From assembly GCA_900073065.1 (NCBI GenBank), contig FJOG01000001.1:1130430-1194429 (forward strand): a stretch of 64,000 bases of DNA, given 5' to 3'. The DNA comes from Phialocephala subalpina. Taxonomy: Eukaryota > Ascomycota > Leotiomycetes > Helotiales > Mollisiaceae. The notes below the pieces were generated by a model. That model was not told the origin of the DNA and made no database searches. It was given only the letters and a program-made list of their open reading frames with translations. Positions 33,328-46,266 of this stretch are shown here, piece by piece; positions within the stretch are counted from its first letter, which is position 1, and each line of letters opens with the position of its first letter. Made by a program: the position numbers and the translations under genes.

Positions 33328-34657
33328 ATGAGCGATCTCCAAAGAGCATTTGCCAAAGCCAAGTTGTCAAGTTATCCCGCGGCTATGCCTCCACCTGCAT
33401 CGTTCAATGAGGCAGACAAAGAAGAAGAGACGGATACCTTCGACACAGAATCTGCGGAGCTTCACCACGACGACGACTCATCCTCCGCCTCCTCCGCGTC
33501 TTCTGCGTCCTCGACTGGCACGATCATCCCTTCGCAGAACCAGAAGCTATTTGCAAGGCCTCAAGGGTACATTGGTCCCTTCAGGAGAGAATAGAAATCT
33601 AACATGTGTGATACAGGTCTCCAAATAAAAGAACCATGGACCAAATACCCTGGACCACTTATTTCGAACGCGAACTATTCCTCGAATCCACTACCGACAC
33701 TTCTACAATAACCTACCACGTATACCTCACATCACCAGTTGGCTCGGCACCATTATTCATAATGCATCACGGAGCGGGGTCCTCTGGGTTATCATTCGCA
33801 GCATTGACTGCTGAGATCCGAAAAAGGTTACCATCTGCTGGTATATTATCACTCGATGCTCGTGGCCACGGGTCAACGAAGATCACACCTGAACAAGATG
33901 TTCTGGATCTCAGTTTAGAGACATTAAATTCGGATCTATTGTCTGTTATTGACAAAACAAAAACACAAATGGGTTGGAAGACAATGCCTCCACTCGTCCT
34001 GATAGGACATTCTCTTGGTGGAGCAGTCGTTACGGATGTTGCGAAGAGCGGGAAATTGGGCAACGCGGTCCTCGGATACGCAGTCCTCGATGTCGTAGAA
34101 GGATCAGCAATCGATGCATTACAAAGCATGCAAACATATCTCTCCACCCGACCTGCTGGATTCCCATCATTAGAGTCTGGCATAGAATGGCATATCCGAT
34201 CAAGGACGATACGAAACTCGATGTCAGCTAGAACAAGCGTTCCAGCTCTGTTGAGACATGATCCAGATGTGAGGAGTTCGAGATCATGGACATGGAGGAC
34301 GGACCTGGCTGCTACCCAGCCATTCTGGGAAGGGTGGTTTATTGGACTTAGTAAGAAGTTTCTTGAGGCTAGGGGTGGGAAGTTACTACTTCTCGCAGGG
34401 ACGGATAGACTGGACAAGGAGCTTACCATTGGGCAGATGCAAGGTAGGACTCTTTCACACTTTAATGGTCTGAATGCTGACACGATGTAGGCAAATACGC
34501 TTTGCAAGTCTTCCCCGAAGCTGGTCACTTTATACATGAAGATCTCCCAGAGAAGACAGCGATGATTATTGTGGATTTCTATAAACGAAACGATAGAAGT
34601 GCGCTGGTACTGCCACCGAAGGTATCAGACATGCTTCGAGCTGGCAAGAAGGTGTAG
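33328..34657 (+). CDS. PPE1: Protein phosphatase 2A methylesterase
   Basis: PME-1/Ppe1 removes the C-terminal methyl ester from the PP2A catalytic subunit, opposing the methyltransferase Ppm1. Exons 33328-33566, 33617-34443, 34491-34657; introns 50 and 47 nt; 410 aa, family-sized. Seen: an N-terminal disordered acidic/Ser region (about residues 25-70), then TYFERELFLES, MHHGAGSSGLSFAAL (oxyanion region), LSLDARGHGST, the nucleophile GHSLGGAVVTDVA, VLDVVEGSAIDAL, LLLAGTDRLDKELTIGQMQG (acid) and FPEAGHFIHEDLPEKTA (catalytic His). The spliced joins fall inside conserved motifs, which supports the model. Confidence 0.94.
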
Positions 34658-35591
34658 GACAAGCGACCCAATCATCACCATCACATACAATTGCACAGGA
34701 CACAGTACCTATGCTTAGCCACTTGAGCACGTTTGGAGCATGCCAAACCGAGCGGATTCTCAACCTAGGTATACTACGATAAGGCATCAATCCTCCTATC
34801 GCTGTACCAAATGAGTCAACGGCTCCTCGGGAGATCATGAAATCTGTCACAGCGAGGGACAGAATCCAGGAGACTGGATACTGCGCACCTCGACTACCGA
34901 CGGGGAAAAAATCCACAATGAAGTAGGACAAGGATATCAAGGCGAGGTGATATCGTGATGAAGGACATTTGAAGGCATACCCAATGTCCTCGACATCGCG
35001 AGTACTTTTGGACGCGAGAGAAGCTCATGTTGTCCCGCGACTACTCAGCAATCAAGATATTACAATGCGGGCCGGCCGATGGCAGTGCGTGCTTTTCTAA
35101 AACGGGAATATATATTGCGTAGGTACAACGCCTTATTTGAGCCACTTGAACGACCGAAATTACAAATGAGGAAGTTTCCATGTCGTGTTACAGCTAGTAG
35201 CTCATGATGGCAAGATCACCACTCTATCCACTTCCATCTATATTCTGTATGTTGGTTTTATTTTCAACCAATACGTTTTCCCTGCACCTAAATTTATGTT
35301 TTGAGAAGTCGTCGGCATCCTCACTCAGCCAACAGCAATACGCTAGTACCAATGGCGAGACATGATGTTCCCCATACTATTTGCAAAGACAGCGGTGTCG
35401 AAGATGAATGTAAGTCTCATCGCCCAGGAACGTCGAGACAGCTTAACATTTTGAGGAATGTGGAAATCTATCGACAGGAATGCAGATGTTGCAGAAGTCC
35501 TCAGTCGCGCTCCTCGCCTCTCGGCATTTCTATACAACACTAAAACTACCGCGCCATCAAGAATCCATCGCTGAACTTTCAATCCTTCATC
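34658..35591. other. Intergenic
   Basis: No gene supported. Minus-strand frame 34940-34566 (124 codons) overlaps the 3' end of PPE1 and has no features of a real protein. Confidence 0.35.
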
Positions 35592-36631
35592 ATGGCCACG
35601 TCCCTCACCTTCCCCTCCGAATCCCTGACAACAATCTCCAACCACCCAACAGCCTTCCTCCCCCTCCCCACTTCCTACCCCCCGCAACCAGCCTGCTCAA
35701 GCCAAATATACCTCAACAAAGACAATCTCTCTGACCTTCCCACAATACTAGCCTTCGATCCATATCTAGCAATCATCTCTCCTGGCTCAGCATCCAAATG
35801 TCAGCCTCCAGAATTCACTGCGAGTCATAACCAAGGGATATGCCTCCGTTGCAACAACAACATTATTGGGTGGAAGCGGAGGATTCGTATGTCCGGGAGA
35901 TTATGCATCTGTGGGGACAGGTCCGGGGTTATGGGGTGGAGTTGGGGGTGGGGGGTTGGAGATGGTGCTTTGTTGTCCGAAGTGAGCCTCCTTCCCTTTT
36001 CCTTCATTCATTCCCGCGATTATAGTTGATACGTACTAATGGAAGAGGGAACAGACAATATGGACTAGCAACCCCATTCACAACCCTCAACGCGCCCGGC
36101 TCCTTCCCCTCACAATGCACCTCCTACCTCACGTCGGGTCAGGTCGTTACATTGCCATCTTGTACTAGTTTCAAGTCCTGTCTACAGACAACAACAACCA
36201 TGACGACTTCTCAAATAGTGTATGCTTGGCATGTTAATGGTTATAACCTCGTCCAGACATCGACTTCGACAGGTAGTACAGGTTCGACTTCAGCAGCAGG
36301 AGGGGCAGGAGCGGTTAAAGAGTTGTTTCCAGGCACAGTAGCAGGAATATCGATAGCTGCAACGCTGGTATTCATTGTGATGTTGATAGGAGCGCTCCTA
36401 TTTTGGAGAAGGAAGAAGCAGCCGAGAGGTGTGATGGAGAGCATGCATCATCATATGCATATGGAAGGAGTTGGCGGATATTCTGATAAAGGACAAGGAG
36501 AGAGAGGAGGAAGTTATGAGATGGAGTCTCCTGTTCGAAACATGCATGTGCCAGAGGGATCGGGGGCGGTGGGTAGACATCCCAGACCGATTAGAGATGT
36601 GTATGAGATGGATGCCGGGGCTTTGGGATGA
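35592..36631 (+). CDS. Single-pass membrane protein, apparent frameshift
   Basis: The 5' part (from ATG 35592, MATSLTFPSESLTTISNHPT to about residue 80, ending SASKCQPPEFTASH) and the next part (from about 35836: GYASVATTTLLGGSGGFVCP, EMVLCCP) look like one Cys-containing ectodomain, but lie in different frames with no GT-AG intron able to join them. The second part is spliced by a 73-nt intron (35982-36054) to exon 36055-36631. That exon encodes more ectodomain, a Thr/Ser/Gly linker, one membrane helix (VAGISIAATLVFIVMLIGAL), a stop-transfer RRKK, and a His/Met-rich cytoplasmic tail. The layout resembles fungal cell-surface sensor-like proteins. Either a real frameshift or an error in the sequence. 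Confidence 0.5.
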
Positions 36632-38116
36632 GGTGAAATAAAACTTGACATATAGGCTGATTTTAGCGACTTCAGTGTAGAATCGGACGTACAGTACATT
36701 GAGCGCAGTTACTATCGCGGATTTTAGGTTGCCTTAGACTAGTAGTGGGGAGGCGGGACTCAATTGACGTCTACATATATCTTAGCAGGACGGACTTCTC
36801 GGCCTTTAGGCGAGACTATTCCCATCCACCGCCACTTGGGTATCACGTTGAGGTTCTTCTATTTGCGGAGATGTTTCGTGATAATGCGTTCCTTAGACAC
36901 CGTTGGCCGAAGGCGTCTCAATCCACTACAGCGTCGAATTCGTAAAACTGGACCGCGAGGGCTGTAGAGTCTGCTTGAAAGACTGGACGCTTAATTGGAC
37001 TGATAATGGTCAATTTGGGAGAGTCAGTTCTGGAAGTGTTATGCTCAATGGGGGCTCTCTTCCAGCGAGGCAGTAGCGAGGCAAAAGTGAAGTCCATTTC
37101 AACTCTGACAAGAATCAGACTCTTGAGAAGACCCACCTCTTGACTTCAATTATTCTTGAAGCCGATCAGCTCATCTGCTGCTTCGATATTCTTGACGATG
37201 AGGTCAATCCTCGGGAACGCTTGAACGAAACTGCCCTCTTGCAGATTTCAACCTGGAAATGGCGCAAACCTTACTTTGTCTCGATGGCATTGCTGTTTTG
37301 TCCGGTCGAGTCCACCTCAAGGGGCGAAGCTGCGAGGTATCAACGCGTCGGGATCGCAGAAGTGCCAAACATTGATGGACCGGCAGAGGATAGATGGGAG
37401 CAGAGAGACTTCTGCATCATTTGAGGGCATGGGGCTTGCACAGAAACATTGGCAGCAACTTGCTTGTTAGGTGGAAGGGAAGAAAGGGTTCGCTCTAAAG
37501 GAGTCTTGAAGTGGTCAACACACTAGATTAATTAGAACTAGGCTAGCCATATTTCCTCCCCGGCAGGCAATCCTCCTTCCTCTCTGGGGTGTTCTTTCCC
37601 AATACACAATCTGCGAACATGGCCACGGGCTCAATCTCATATGTTGTCGCGATTCAGCCTGAGCAGGCACTTGTCACTATTGACTTGATGGTCATGTCAC
37701 GATATATGAAGAGAAGGCCTTGGAACTTGAATGGGAAACTAAATCAAAAATTGACTTCGAAGCTGTGAGAGCAGCAGCAGAAACAAAGACTGAAGTAGCA
37801 GGGTCGCTTTTTGTATAACAATGGGCCGCTTGACCCAAGCACCTCGTGAACTCGTTCCTCTCCATAGACCTGCAGTCACAGTGCATTTGGGTATGCGTAT
37901 GTGTGTAACCAAAACATCCTCGAAAAGTATCGTATTCAACTCCGAATCGAAAAGCACGCCTGATCCATAAACCAACAGTGGTGTCTCCTCGTAGCAGCTC
38001 ATTCGTACCCAAACCAATCCCTTATTCCCCGAACTCCTAGACTCCCAAACTTTCTGCCATCTTGGGTGTACTAGCAACGGCCCGCACATCATCCATTCTC
38101 CATCCACCAAACGCGC
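36632..38116. other. Intergenic
   Basis: Frames at 37140-37424 (+) and 38110-37692 (-) are ordinary shadows without recognisable features. No RNA gene or repeat seen. Confidence 0.35.
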
Positions 38117-38439
38117 TCAGATGATGCAGCAATCGCAAGGAAGAGGACATGGGATGATGAAGCAGAATCGTCCGGGGCACATTCCTCCTCGGTCACCACC
38201 GCGGAGACGCATCTCTTGGTCTTGGGATTCTTTTGCTTGTGCTGGTGTAGTCGATTGAGAGGGATTGAGAGCTGTGGTTGAGTATGTTAGCGGCGGACTG
38301 ATGAAGGCGAAGCTGCGCATGGTTGTGCGACGGGGATATGGGAGTGAATGTTCATACTCATTGATTGAGGTGCAGAAGGTTGGGTAGTTTGAAGATGTGC
38401 TTGAGGAGGTGCGGCGATGTTTTGGGTTGTTGGAGACAT
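38117..38439 (-). CDS. Small protein with RGG segment and Cys-rich tail (78 aa)
   Basis: Exons 38439-38358 and 38271-38117 with an 86-nt intron (GTATGA donor, CTAAC branch, CCACAG acceptor). The start was chosen at 38439, where ATG follows CCAA; an in-frame Met at 38592 would add 51 Asn/Gln/Ser-rich residues that look like leader. The product has a Gln/Thr/Pro/Ser-rich first half, then EMRLRGGDRGGMCPGRFCF and ends IIPCPLPCDCCII, a hydrophobic tail with five Cys. The tail could be palmitoylated or insert in a membrane, as in CYSTM-like proteins. I do not recognise a named family. Confidence 0.55.
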
Positions 38440-39876
38440 TTGGATGGATTTGATGGAGTTGTTGGTTTGTGGGTATGATTGTTGGTTCGTAAGGATTTGG
38501 ATTGAGAATTTGATACTCGAATTATGTTGATTGATAGTAGAGAAGTTGAAGTTGTAGAAGTTGCGTTGGTGCTGATCAGACGAAGCTTCCACTAAGTCGT
38601 ACGTCAGTGGCAGGGGTTTCAGCCAAGGCTTCGGATAGCTTCATCCCAGCAGATACGACCCAACCTCCTTCTATGCATCTTGCTGCTACCACTGCTAAGA
38701 TTTTCTGATTTTCTGATTTCTGACAGAACGTTTGTCTACAAACAAATGCATGGCACCATTTTACGATTAAAAGATCCGATCAAAGCCTGAGTCGGACGCT
38801 CCCCTCAGAGGTTCTTGCCCCGTTATCTCCTCGCAACTTTCCGAGTACTATCATACCAACCTCTGAGCTCTCCAAGCTACACTGTCCTCATCACACACAA
38901 GCACACATAATCACAGTCTGCCACTTACCCCAGTTCATTCTACAAACTGTCTCCTCATTCTCCTTACCTTGAGAAGTGGAAGGTTTTGAGTTCGATGCGA
39001 TTCAGGACGTAGAGCTGCAAAGTTGCAAAGTTTTGAATAGCTCCATTCTAAAATTTACGCTTATAGCCTTGATTTCATTACTTGGCTGAACCTTGCTACA
39101 TCTCTTTATTACTTAGAATACTGTATGCTGTTCTTTCTTGCGTTGCAACCGTTTCATAGTTGTAAAATCTTACTTTTCCCCTCCACAATAGAAACACCAT
39201 ATCGACTCTCTACAGTAGGCAGTTACTTCGGCATACGGCATTGACTTTGAGTTCGCCGATTCTTACCGTTGCTACTTACTCAATTCTTTGGAAGAACTTC
39301 ACCTCGAATTGTCCGTCATGAGGAGGCATGTCACATCAGAAAAGTCAAGCGGCGAGGTGCTGCCGCCGAAAAATCTCGATCTGAGTTTGCCGCCTTGCAA
39401 CATTTTTGGACTTCTGACTCGAACCACGATCTGAGCAATGATCTTCTGCCAACAGCCTCGGCGAGCGTCATTCTTCGGATTGAGATCCAATCATTTTCAT
39501 TTCTCGTATTTTAGAATAGACATCGCCCCTTCTATCAAACCCGAAAAAGAGATAGTGCCTACTTAGTCCACAAGGCTGAAGGTCGCGAGGACAATTTCCT
39601 CGCCTAACCCCTGAGATTTCACGTCAAAGAACCGTCAATGGCTTCATTTCGGCACTAAGTCCTGCTGTGCCTGCTTCTTGAACAGGCCTTTTGAAATTTG
39701 ATCGTAGGCCGATGTTGGGGAAGCGGACGGCGGAATTGAAGACTTAAAAGCGCGTTGTTTCCTCTTTCTTTCTCGTCATGTCGCGCAGTTTTCTCGGTCA
39801 AATAATCTGAACGTCAACTTTTCCTCACCTCGCCAGAATACTCTTACTTGAGGTAATTCACACACCACTCCTCAAA
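38440..39876. other. Intergenic
   Basis: Promoter DNA for the small Cys-tailed gene and for the secreted-protein gene. CT-rich in places. No gene supported. Confidence 0.35.
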
Positions 39877-40559
39877 ATGCAACTCAACACCCTCCTCGTC
39901 CTCACCGGACTCCTCTCCACCCTCTCCCTCGCAGATCCTATCCCAGAACCCCAATCCCCAGCGTTCATCTCCCTCCCCTTCCTCTTCAAACCGTCTTAAC
40001 ACTAACTCCCTAACACCCCAACAGACAAATATCAGCCCTAGTCTCCGACCTAGTCCTACATCTAAGTCTTTGTAACTGACACCGCCTTCCTCAGTTTTGC
40101 CTCCGTAATCTAAACTAACGCCCCCCTTTCCCTCCTCCATTGCCTTTTTTGAATCTAGCATGTCTTTACTCATTGCACATAAGCAGACTCTGGCACCGGA
40201 TTATTTGACTGCGGTGCTGAGCGAGTATCAGGGATTGTTTAGTAGTATTTATAGTGAGGAGTATAGGATTGTGTCTCAAGATGGTATGTTTTATTTACGC
40301 TGCATTTTCTTTGGAATACCTTGGGCTGGGAACTGTCTTAGGAGTTTGCATGCAAATGGTGGAGGAGGATGGTGTTCCTGAGACGGCCACAAGCCCTCAA
40401 TGGACGTATTTAGATATCAGGTTTACAGTGCTAATCAGATGGCAAAATTTTTATTCACGAGTTCGAGTGCGGGCTGCTCCGACACAGGGTGTGTCTAACA
40501 AGGTGAAAGCTGCCGGCGTTGTTGCTGCGGGGTTTGTTGGGGCTGTTGCTTTGTTGTAG
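39877..40559 (+). CDS. Probable secreted GPI-anchored small protein, exon model uncertain
   Basis: Exon 1 from ATG 39877 encodes a signal peptide, MQLNTLLVLTGLLSTLSLAD, followed by PIPEPQSPA. A GTTCAT...CAACAG intron (39963-40024) joins to QISALVSDLV. A later segment at about 40160-40284 reads TLAPDYLTAVLSEYQGLFSS and on to IVSQD. The last exon ends VKAAGVVAAGFVGAVALL and a TAG at 40557-40559, a typical GPI-attachment hydrophobic tail. The middle joins are ambiguous: several donors and acceptors fit. Product probably 100-150 aa, at the cell wall or membrane. Signal and tail at the two ends are the main evidence that these pieces form one gene. Confidence 0.5.
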
Positions 40560-41187
40560 ATGAGGGACTGTTGAAATGTGAGGTGAATTGGAGGATCGCT
40601 GGGGATTTTCGATTTTGTAGAGATGACACCATAGGTGGACTGGAAATAATAGTCTTCCTGGTTTATGTCGCGAAGTAAATGATATTTGTATTTTCAGACT
40701 TTTTGATGGATCTCGCGAACGTGATTGTCAAGTTCAGATGGAATAGGGGAAAATTCGCAGCCTATAAAACTTCCTAAGGCGCTTTCAAAGGTTGTCAAAC
40801 GACTGCTGATGAGAAGGCGGGAACGTAGGGTGGTGGATGCTCTTGTGGTCGTGGAGGACGAGGCTATTTCTGGTGTCTCGGTCCCCGAAAGTCACTCTTA
40901 GTCACTCTATGTTAATTTTAGAACGCTTCCAATGGACGTTGTACTTTTTCAAACGGTGGCTGTAGTGTTGTCAATACATTCTCGGTTACTGTCAATACGA
41001 ACAGGGGGGGATCGAAAAGAAGCAGCTTCAATTCAGCTAATTGTGTATTCGTTTTATTCATTCATCGACTTCAGGGAGCAAGATTACTGTCATAACACAT
41101 ACACCCGAGCTCTTTTCATCTCAATCCTGACCAAGCCTGAACGCCACATGCCCTGCTATGCAAATCCAGACCACATTGCCATCCCAT
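40560..41187. other. Intergenic, convergent 3' regions
   Basis: Between the ends of the secreted-protein gene and RFC2. Nothing further seen. Confidence 0.4.
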
Positions 41188-42504
41188 TCAAGCTCCTGCA
41201 AGAATACCAGATATCCTCAAAGTTGAGTCGAGGATTGTGAGGTGTTCATCTGAACCATCAACCAATCGCTTGTCAGCTTCTGAGAAGATGAGGGTTATCT
41301 TATTTTTTTGCTTGTCTGGGATAGCTTCGTCGTAAATGATGGCTTGGAAAAGCTGCACTTATTAGCAAAATTGCAAAGCAGAGACCAACTAAACACTTCA
41401 CGTACCTGAGAAATGACTTGGGTAGCACTCCATCCATCTGCTACCATATCCGTCACCTGCTTTGAAACGGCCTCATACACCAAGCCCTTTGACTTCGGCC
41501 GCATCGCCTTAACCAGACCCTCAATCGTGACATCCGGAATCACACCCGCAATGTCCTCCACACTCTTCACCGTAACAACTCTCTCCTCCTTATCATCCAC
41601 ATCCATCTTATCCTCGTCCTCGTCCTCGTCTCCATCAACCGCCCCCACAGCCCCAACCAACCTCGCCGCACTCTGCAAAAACGTGATCGCCTTCCTCAAA
41701 TCTCCCTCCGAGCACTTAATCAACATATCCGCCGCCCCATCCTCTAACTTCACCCCTTCTTTTTGTGCAATATCTTCCACCCTCATCCTCGCATTCCCCT
41801 GATCCAAGCTCTTAAACCGAAACTTGGAACACCTACTCGCCAACGGATCAATAATCCTCGTCACATAATTACAAATCAAACAAAACCTCGTAATCTTACT
41901 ATACGTCTCCATCGTCCTCCTCAACGCACTCTGCGCATCCTGCGTCATACTATCCGCTTCATCCAATATAATGATCTTGTAAGGGGGACAAGGGTAGGCG
42001 GCTCGTTGGGCGGCGGTCGGTTGGGCGAGTTGCATTCTGGCGAAGTTTTTAACTTTTTCTCGCACGATGGAGATTCCGCGTTCGTCGGAGGCGTTGAGTT
42101 CGAGGACGCGGGTTTTCATTAGTTCGGGGCCGTAGAGTTCTTTGGCGAGGGCGAGGACGGTGGAGGTCTTCCCTGTGCCCGGGGGGCCGTAGAAGAGCAT
42201 GTGTGGGAGCTGGAAGGGTCAGATGGGTTGATTGATGGTGGGATGGAGAGGATGTACATTGGAGGATTGTAGAGTTCGTTGTAGGACGGTGATAGTATGA
42301 TCTTGAGCTGTGACATCAGAGAGGTTCTTAGGACGACTGTGCAGAATTATTAGCAGATGTCCGCGGTTCTTGAGATGTTGTCGCATACTATTTCTCGACC
42401 CATGGCTGCATTCGATTTGTTTCCTTCGCAACTGGAGCATTTTTTGAGCTGCCATTAGTGGCAGCAGCTTCCTTGCGCGCCTTCAAGTCGAAGAAGCTGG
42501 CCAT
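41188..42504 (-). CDS. RFC2: Replication factor C small subunit (yeast Rfc2 / human RFC4)
   Basis: Subunit of the RFC clamp loader that opens PCNA at primer ends; AAA+ ATPase. Exons: 42504-42389, 42336-42258, 42209-41406, 41352-41188; introns 52, 48 and 53 nt; 387 aa. Seen: [20 protein letters not shown] start, [13 protein letters not shown], the Walker [33 protein letters not shown], Walker [12 protein letters not shown], sensor 1 [11 protein letters not shown], arginine finger region [10 protein letters not shown], and [13 protein letters not shown]. An acidic insert ([18 protein letters not shown]) lies before the third-domain helices. The last exon reads [19 protein letters not shown] to SGILAGA. 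All joins fall in conserved blocks. Confidence 0.96.
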
Positions 42505-43334
42505 ATTTGCCGGTGTTTCGTCGTCGATTCGTGGGCGATCTAGTTGTCTGGAGGCTGTGAGCAGGTGTAGATTTTTGGAAGACGCGTTGAAGTCGCGTCG
42601 GCCACTTTACGCGAGAAAACGAGGCTGAAGGGGGCTTGCAAGGCTGGGACCTCACATTAAGAAATACTTCTACGTAGCCGTCACAAACATTCAGCATTTT
42701 TCACTATTGTGATATTGCCTTCAAAGATGTTTTCCTGGCTTGCTATATAATTTTTTTTTTTTGTGTTTTACTCTTGATTTACGTGGGTTTCTGCTGGAAT
42801 TTTACAAGCTCTCGATATCCGAAACTCGACTTGAACAATTTCTCCTTCAGATGTTCTCATCAAATTATCGACAATTTTAAACCTAGAACATCAAATTTCA
42901 CGACAGACATTCTCCTCTTATTATACAACACTTTCAGGACAGACAATCGCCCTCTTTCGGGAGTGGGGAATAAACTCCATCGCCAAGATTCTTGTCCATC
43001 AAAAGCTGCTCAAACCCGCTCTCAATTCCTTGGCAACATCTCTCCATCGCCTCAAAAAACTCATCTTTTGCAGCCGGTATTCGTGTCAAGAAGCTCTTTC
43101 CTTCTCCACTTGTGTAATGTAGACAAGTGCTACCTTTACCCAGTGGGTCGCGCCTGCCCGCTATACTTAGCTTGTGCTCCGTACCGTGACTTCTACTTTC
43201 GAAAGTCGCACGGCGTCTTTCTTCATCTCTTCATCCAAATCCATCCATTCACAATCTCTCACCATTGATAGTTGACACATCACTAAACTACCGGTACTTG
43301 TATCACTTCCACCGTTGATAGAGAAGCACTGAAA
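42505..43334. promoter_or_regulatory. Divergent promoter region, RFC2 / copper transporter
   Basis: An 830-bp space. It has a T-rich run near 42750-42760 and CT-rich leader DNA ahead of 43335. The frame at 42774-43268 is Phe/Ser-rich leader translation, not accepted. I did not find a convincing copper-response element. Confidence 0.35.
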
Positions 43335-44134
43335 ATGGGTATAGGCGACGCTCTTACATCTGCTGCAATTGGAATTGCTGCCGACCTTACAGGTAAAGCA
43401 ATGGATATGGATATGGATATGGATACCGGCGCTGAGTGCAAGATCTCTGTGAGTACCTTCGACTATCCAAAGCTCCGATTTGTGCTGATATGATGCTTAG
43501 ATGCTGTGGAATTGGTACACAGTCGATGCTTGTAAAATCGCCATTGTCTTGACTCCAGAAAATATATGTCGATAATTGACATATCGCAGGCTTCCTCTCC
43601 AGTTCATGGCACATCAAATCCAAGGGAATGTTCGCCGGCTCCTGTATCGGCGTCATCCTCCTCGTCATGACCCTCGAAGCCCTCCGTCGTGCCAGCAAAG
43701 AATACGATCGTCTCATCCTCCGCCAGTACCAACGTTCCTACACTCCAGCTCCTGTCGTCACCGTCAATGGCAATGGCGACCCAAACAGAACAGCAGACCA
43801 GTCGGGTTCGGACGCAGAAAAGGAAGGTGCCGTAGCGGGAAATCGAGCAGCAGCAATCCCACCCTTCCGACCACATATCGTCCAGCAAATGGTTAGGGCA
43901 ACATTGCACATGCTGCAGTTTGCGGTGGCGTACTTCATTATGTTGTTGGCGATGTACTTTAATGGGTATATTATCATTTGTATTATCATTGGTGCGTGGT
44001 TGGGTGGGTTTGTTTTCACCTGGGAGACGGTTAGCTTGAGGTAAGCAAAGTCTCCAAAGTTCAACGAGGTTCATAACTGATTTTCTGATAGTGGTCTTAG
44101 TCCTCAGGAAGAGGCGTCTAAGTGTTGTGGTTGA
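43335..44134 (+). CDS. Ctr-family copper transporter
   Basis: High-affinity Cu(I) channel of the Ctr family, closest in layout to the Ctr2/vacuolar or small fungal types. Exons 43335-43448, 43501-43531, 43590-44040, 44092-44134; 212 aa. Seen: an N-terminal MDMDMDMD run supplying Met ligands, CKISMLWNWYTVDACFLS ahead of helix 1 (SCIGVILLVMTLEALRR), a cytoplasmic loop of about 75 residues, helix 2 with the MxxxM motif (YFIMLLAMYFNGY), and helix 3 with the packing motif GAWLGGFVF. It ends ASKCCG, a Cys pair suited to metal hand-off. The M-D run comes from GATATG repeats in the DNA. Confidence 0.93.
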
Positions 44135-44391
44135 GAAGGGGACGGGTATGAGGAGCGGGTACGAAGTTATGACTAGAAACGAATGACAGCGTAAGGTTTA
44201 GCACAAACAAAGAAGGATAATATGGCCCCAAAAGGTCAGGAATAAGTTCAAACAGTTGTACCTCGATTCAGACATGTGATCTACCGCCAACGCCTCGCAA
44301 TGCCAAAGCTGGAATTCGGTCCGTAGCTTGTCAGCCGTAACGCCTCCAGATGCCCATTGTTTTCCTTTTCCCTAAAATATTGACCTTGAAA

Positions 44392-45777
<1,386 letters not shown>

Positions 45778-46017
45778 TTATATTTCGGACGACAAATCTT
45801 TAAATCTTTAGACTCATCCGGCCATCAAAAGCGTCGTCTCTTATCTTATCGGCACGTGTCGGATCACAAAAATGTCTCTCCTCGTTCGGGCCACGGGAGA
45901 TGCTCGTCGGCATCTCGAAGCTATGGAGCAGCAGTAGCGGTAGTGCGACTGCAGCGAGAGCCGGATTATTAAAGACCAATTGCGGAATCGCAGTTGGTGT
46001 TACAGTCTTCAGCCTGT

Positions 46018-46266
46018 ATGTCCATCATTCAGTCGACTATTCGGGCATCAATTCAAAAGAGTTGGCCTGGACTTCAGATCCAACCATTTAGACATTCACC
46101 GTCCCTGTCCCATAATCTGCAGCTGCAGGCGATATCGTTCGCGGCTTTCACCACACTGGCGCAATCCAAGCCCACCCACAAAATTTCGGATCGCACAAGT
46201 CAAATAGCTCGACACCTCTCGGGCTCCTCTTCAGCATCACTCAACAACACCTCGTCGAGTATCAAC
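46018..46266 (+). other. In-frame N-terminal extension of pyrophosphatase
   Basis: An ATG at 46018 opens an 83-codon frame that runs straight into the pyrophosphatase start at 46267 without a stop. It reads [20 protein letters not shown] and onward, with many Ser, Arg and Lys, a single Asp and no Glu, and RHLSGSSS near its end, the composition of a mitochondrial presequence. It may encode a mitochondrial isoform from an upstream start, or simply be a 5' leader that stays open by chance. Confidence 0.4.

Noticed and set aside
39844..40173. 110-codon minus-strand frame rich in Glu and Gly
   Set aside because: Exact shadow of the secreted-protein gene's CT-rich strand.
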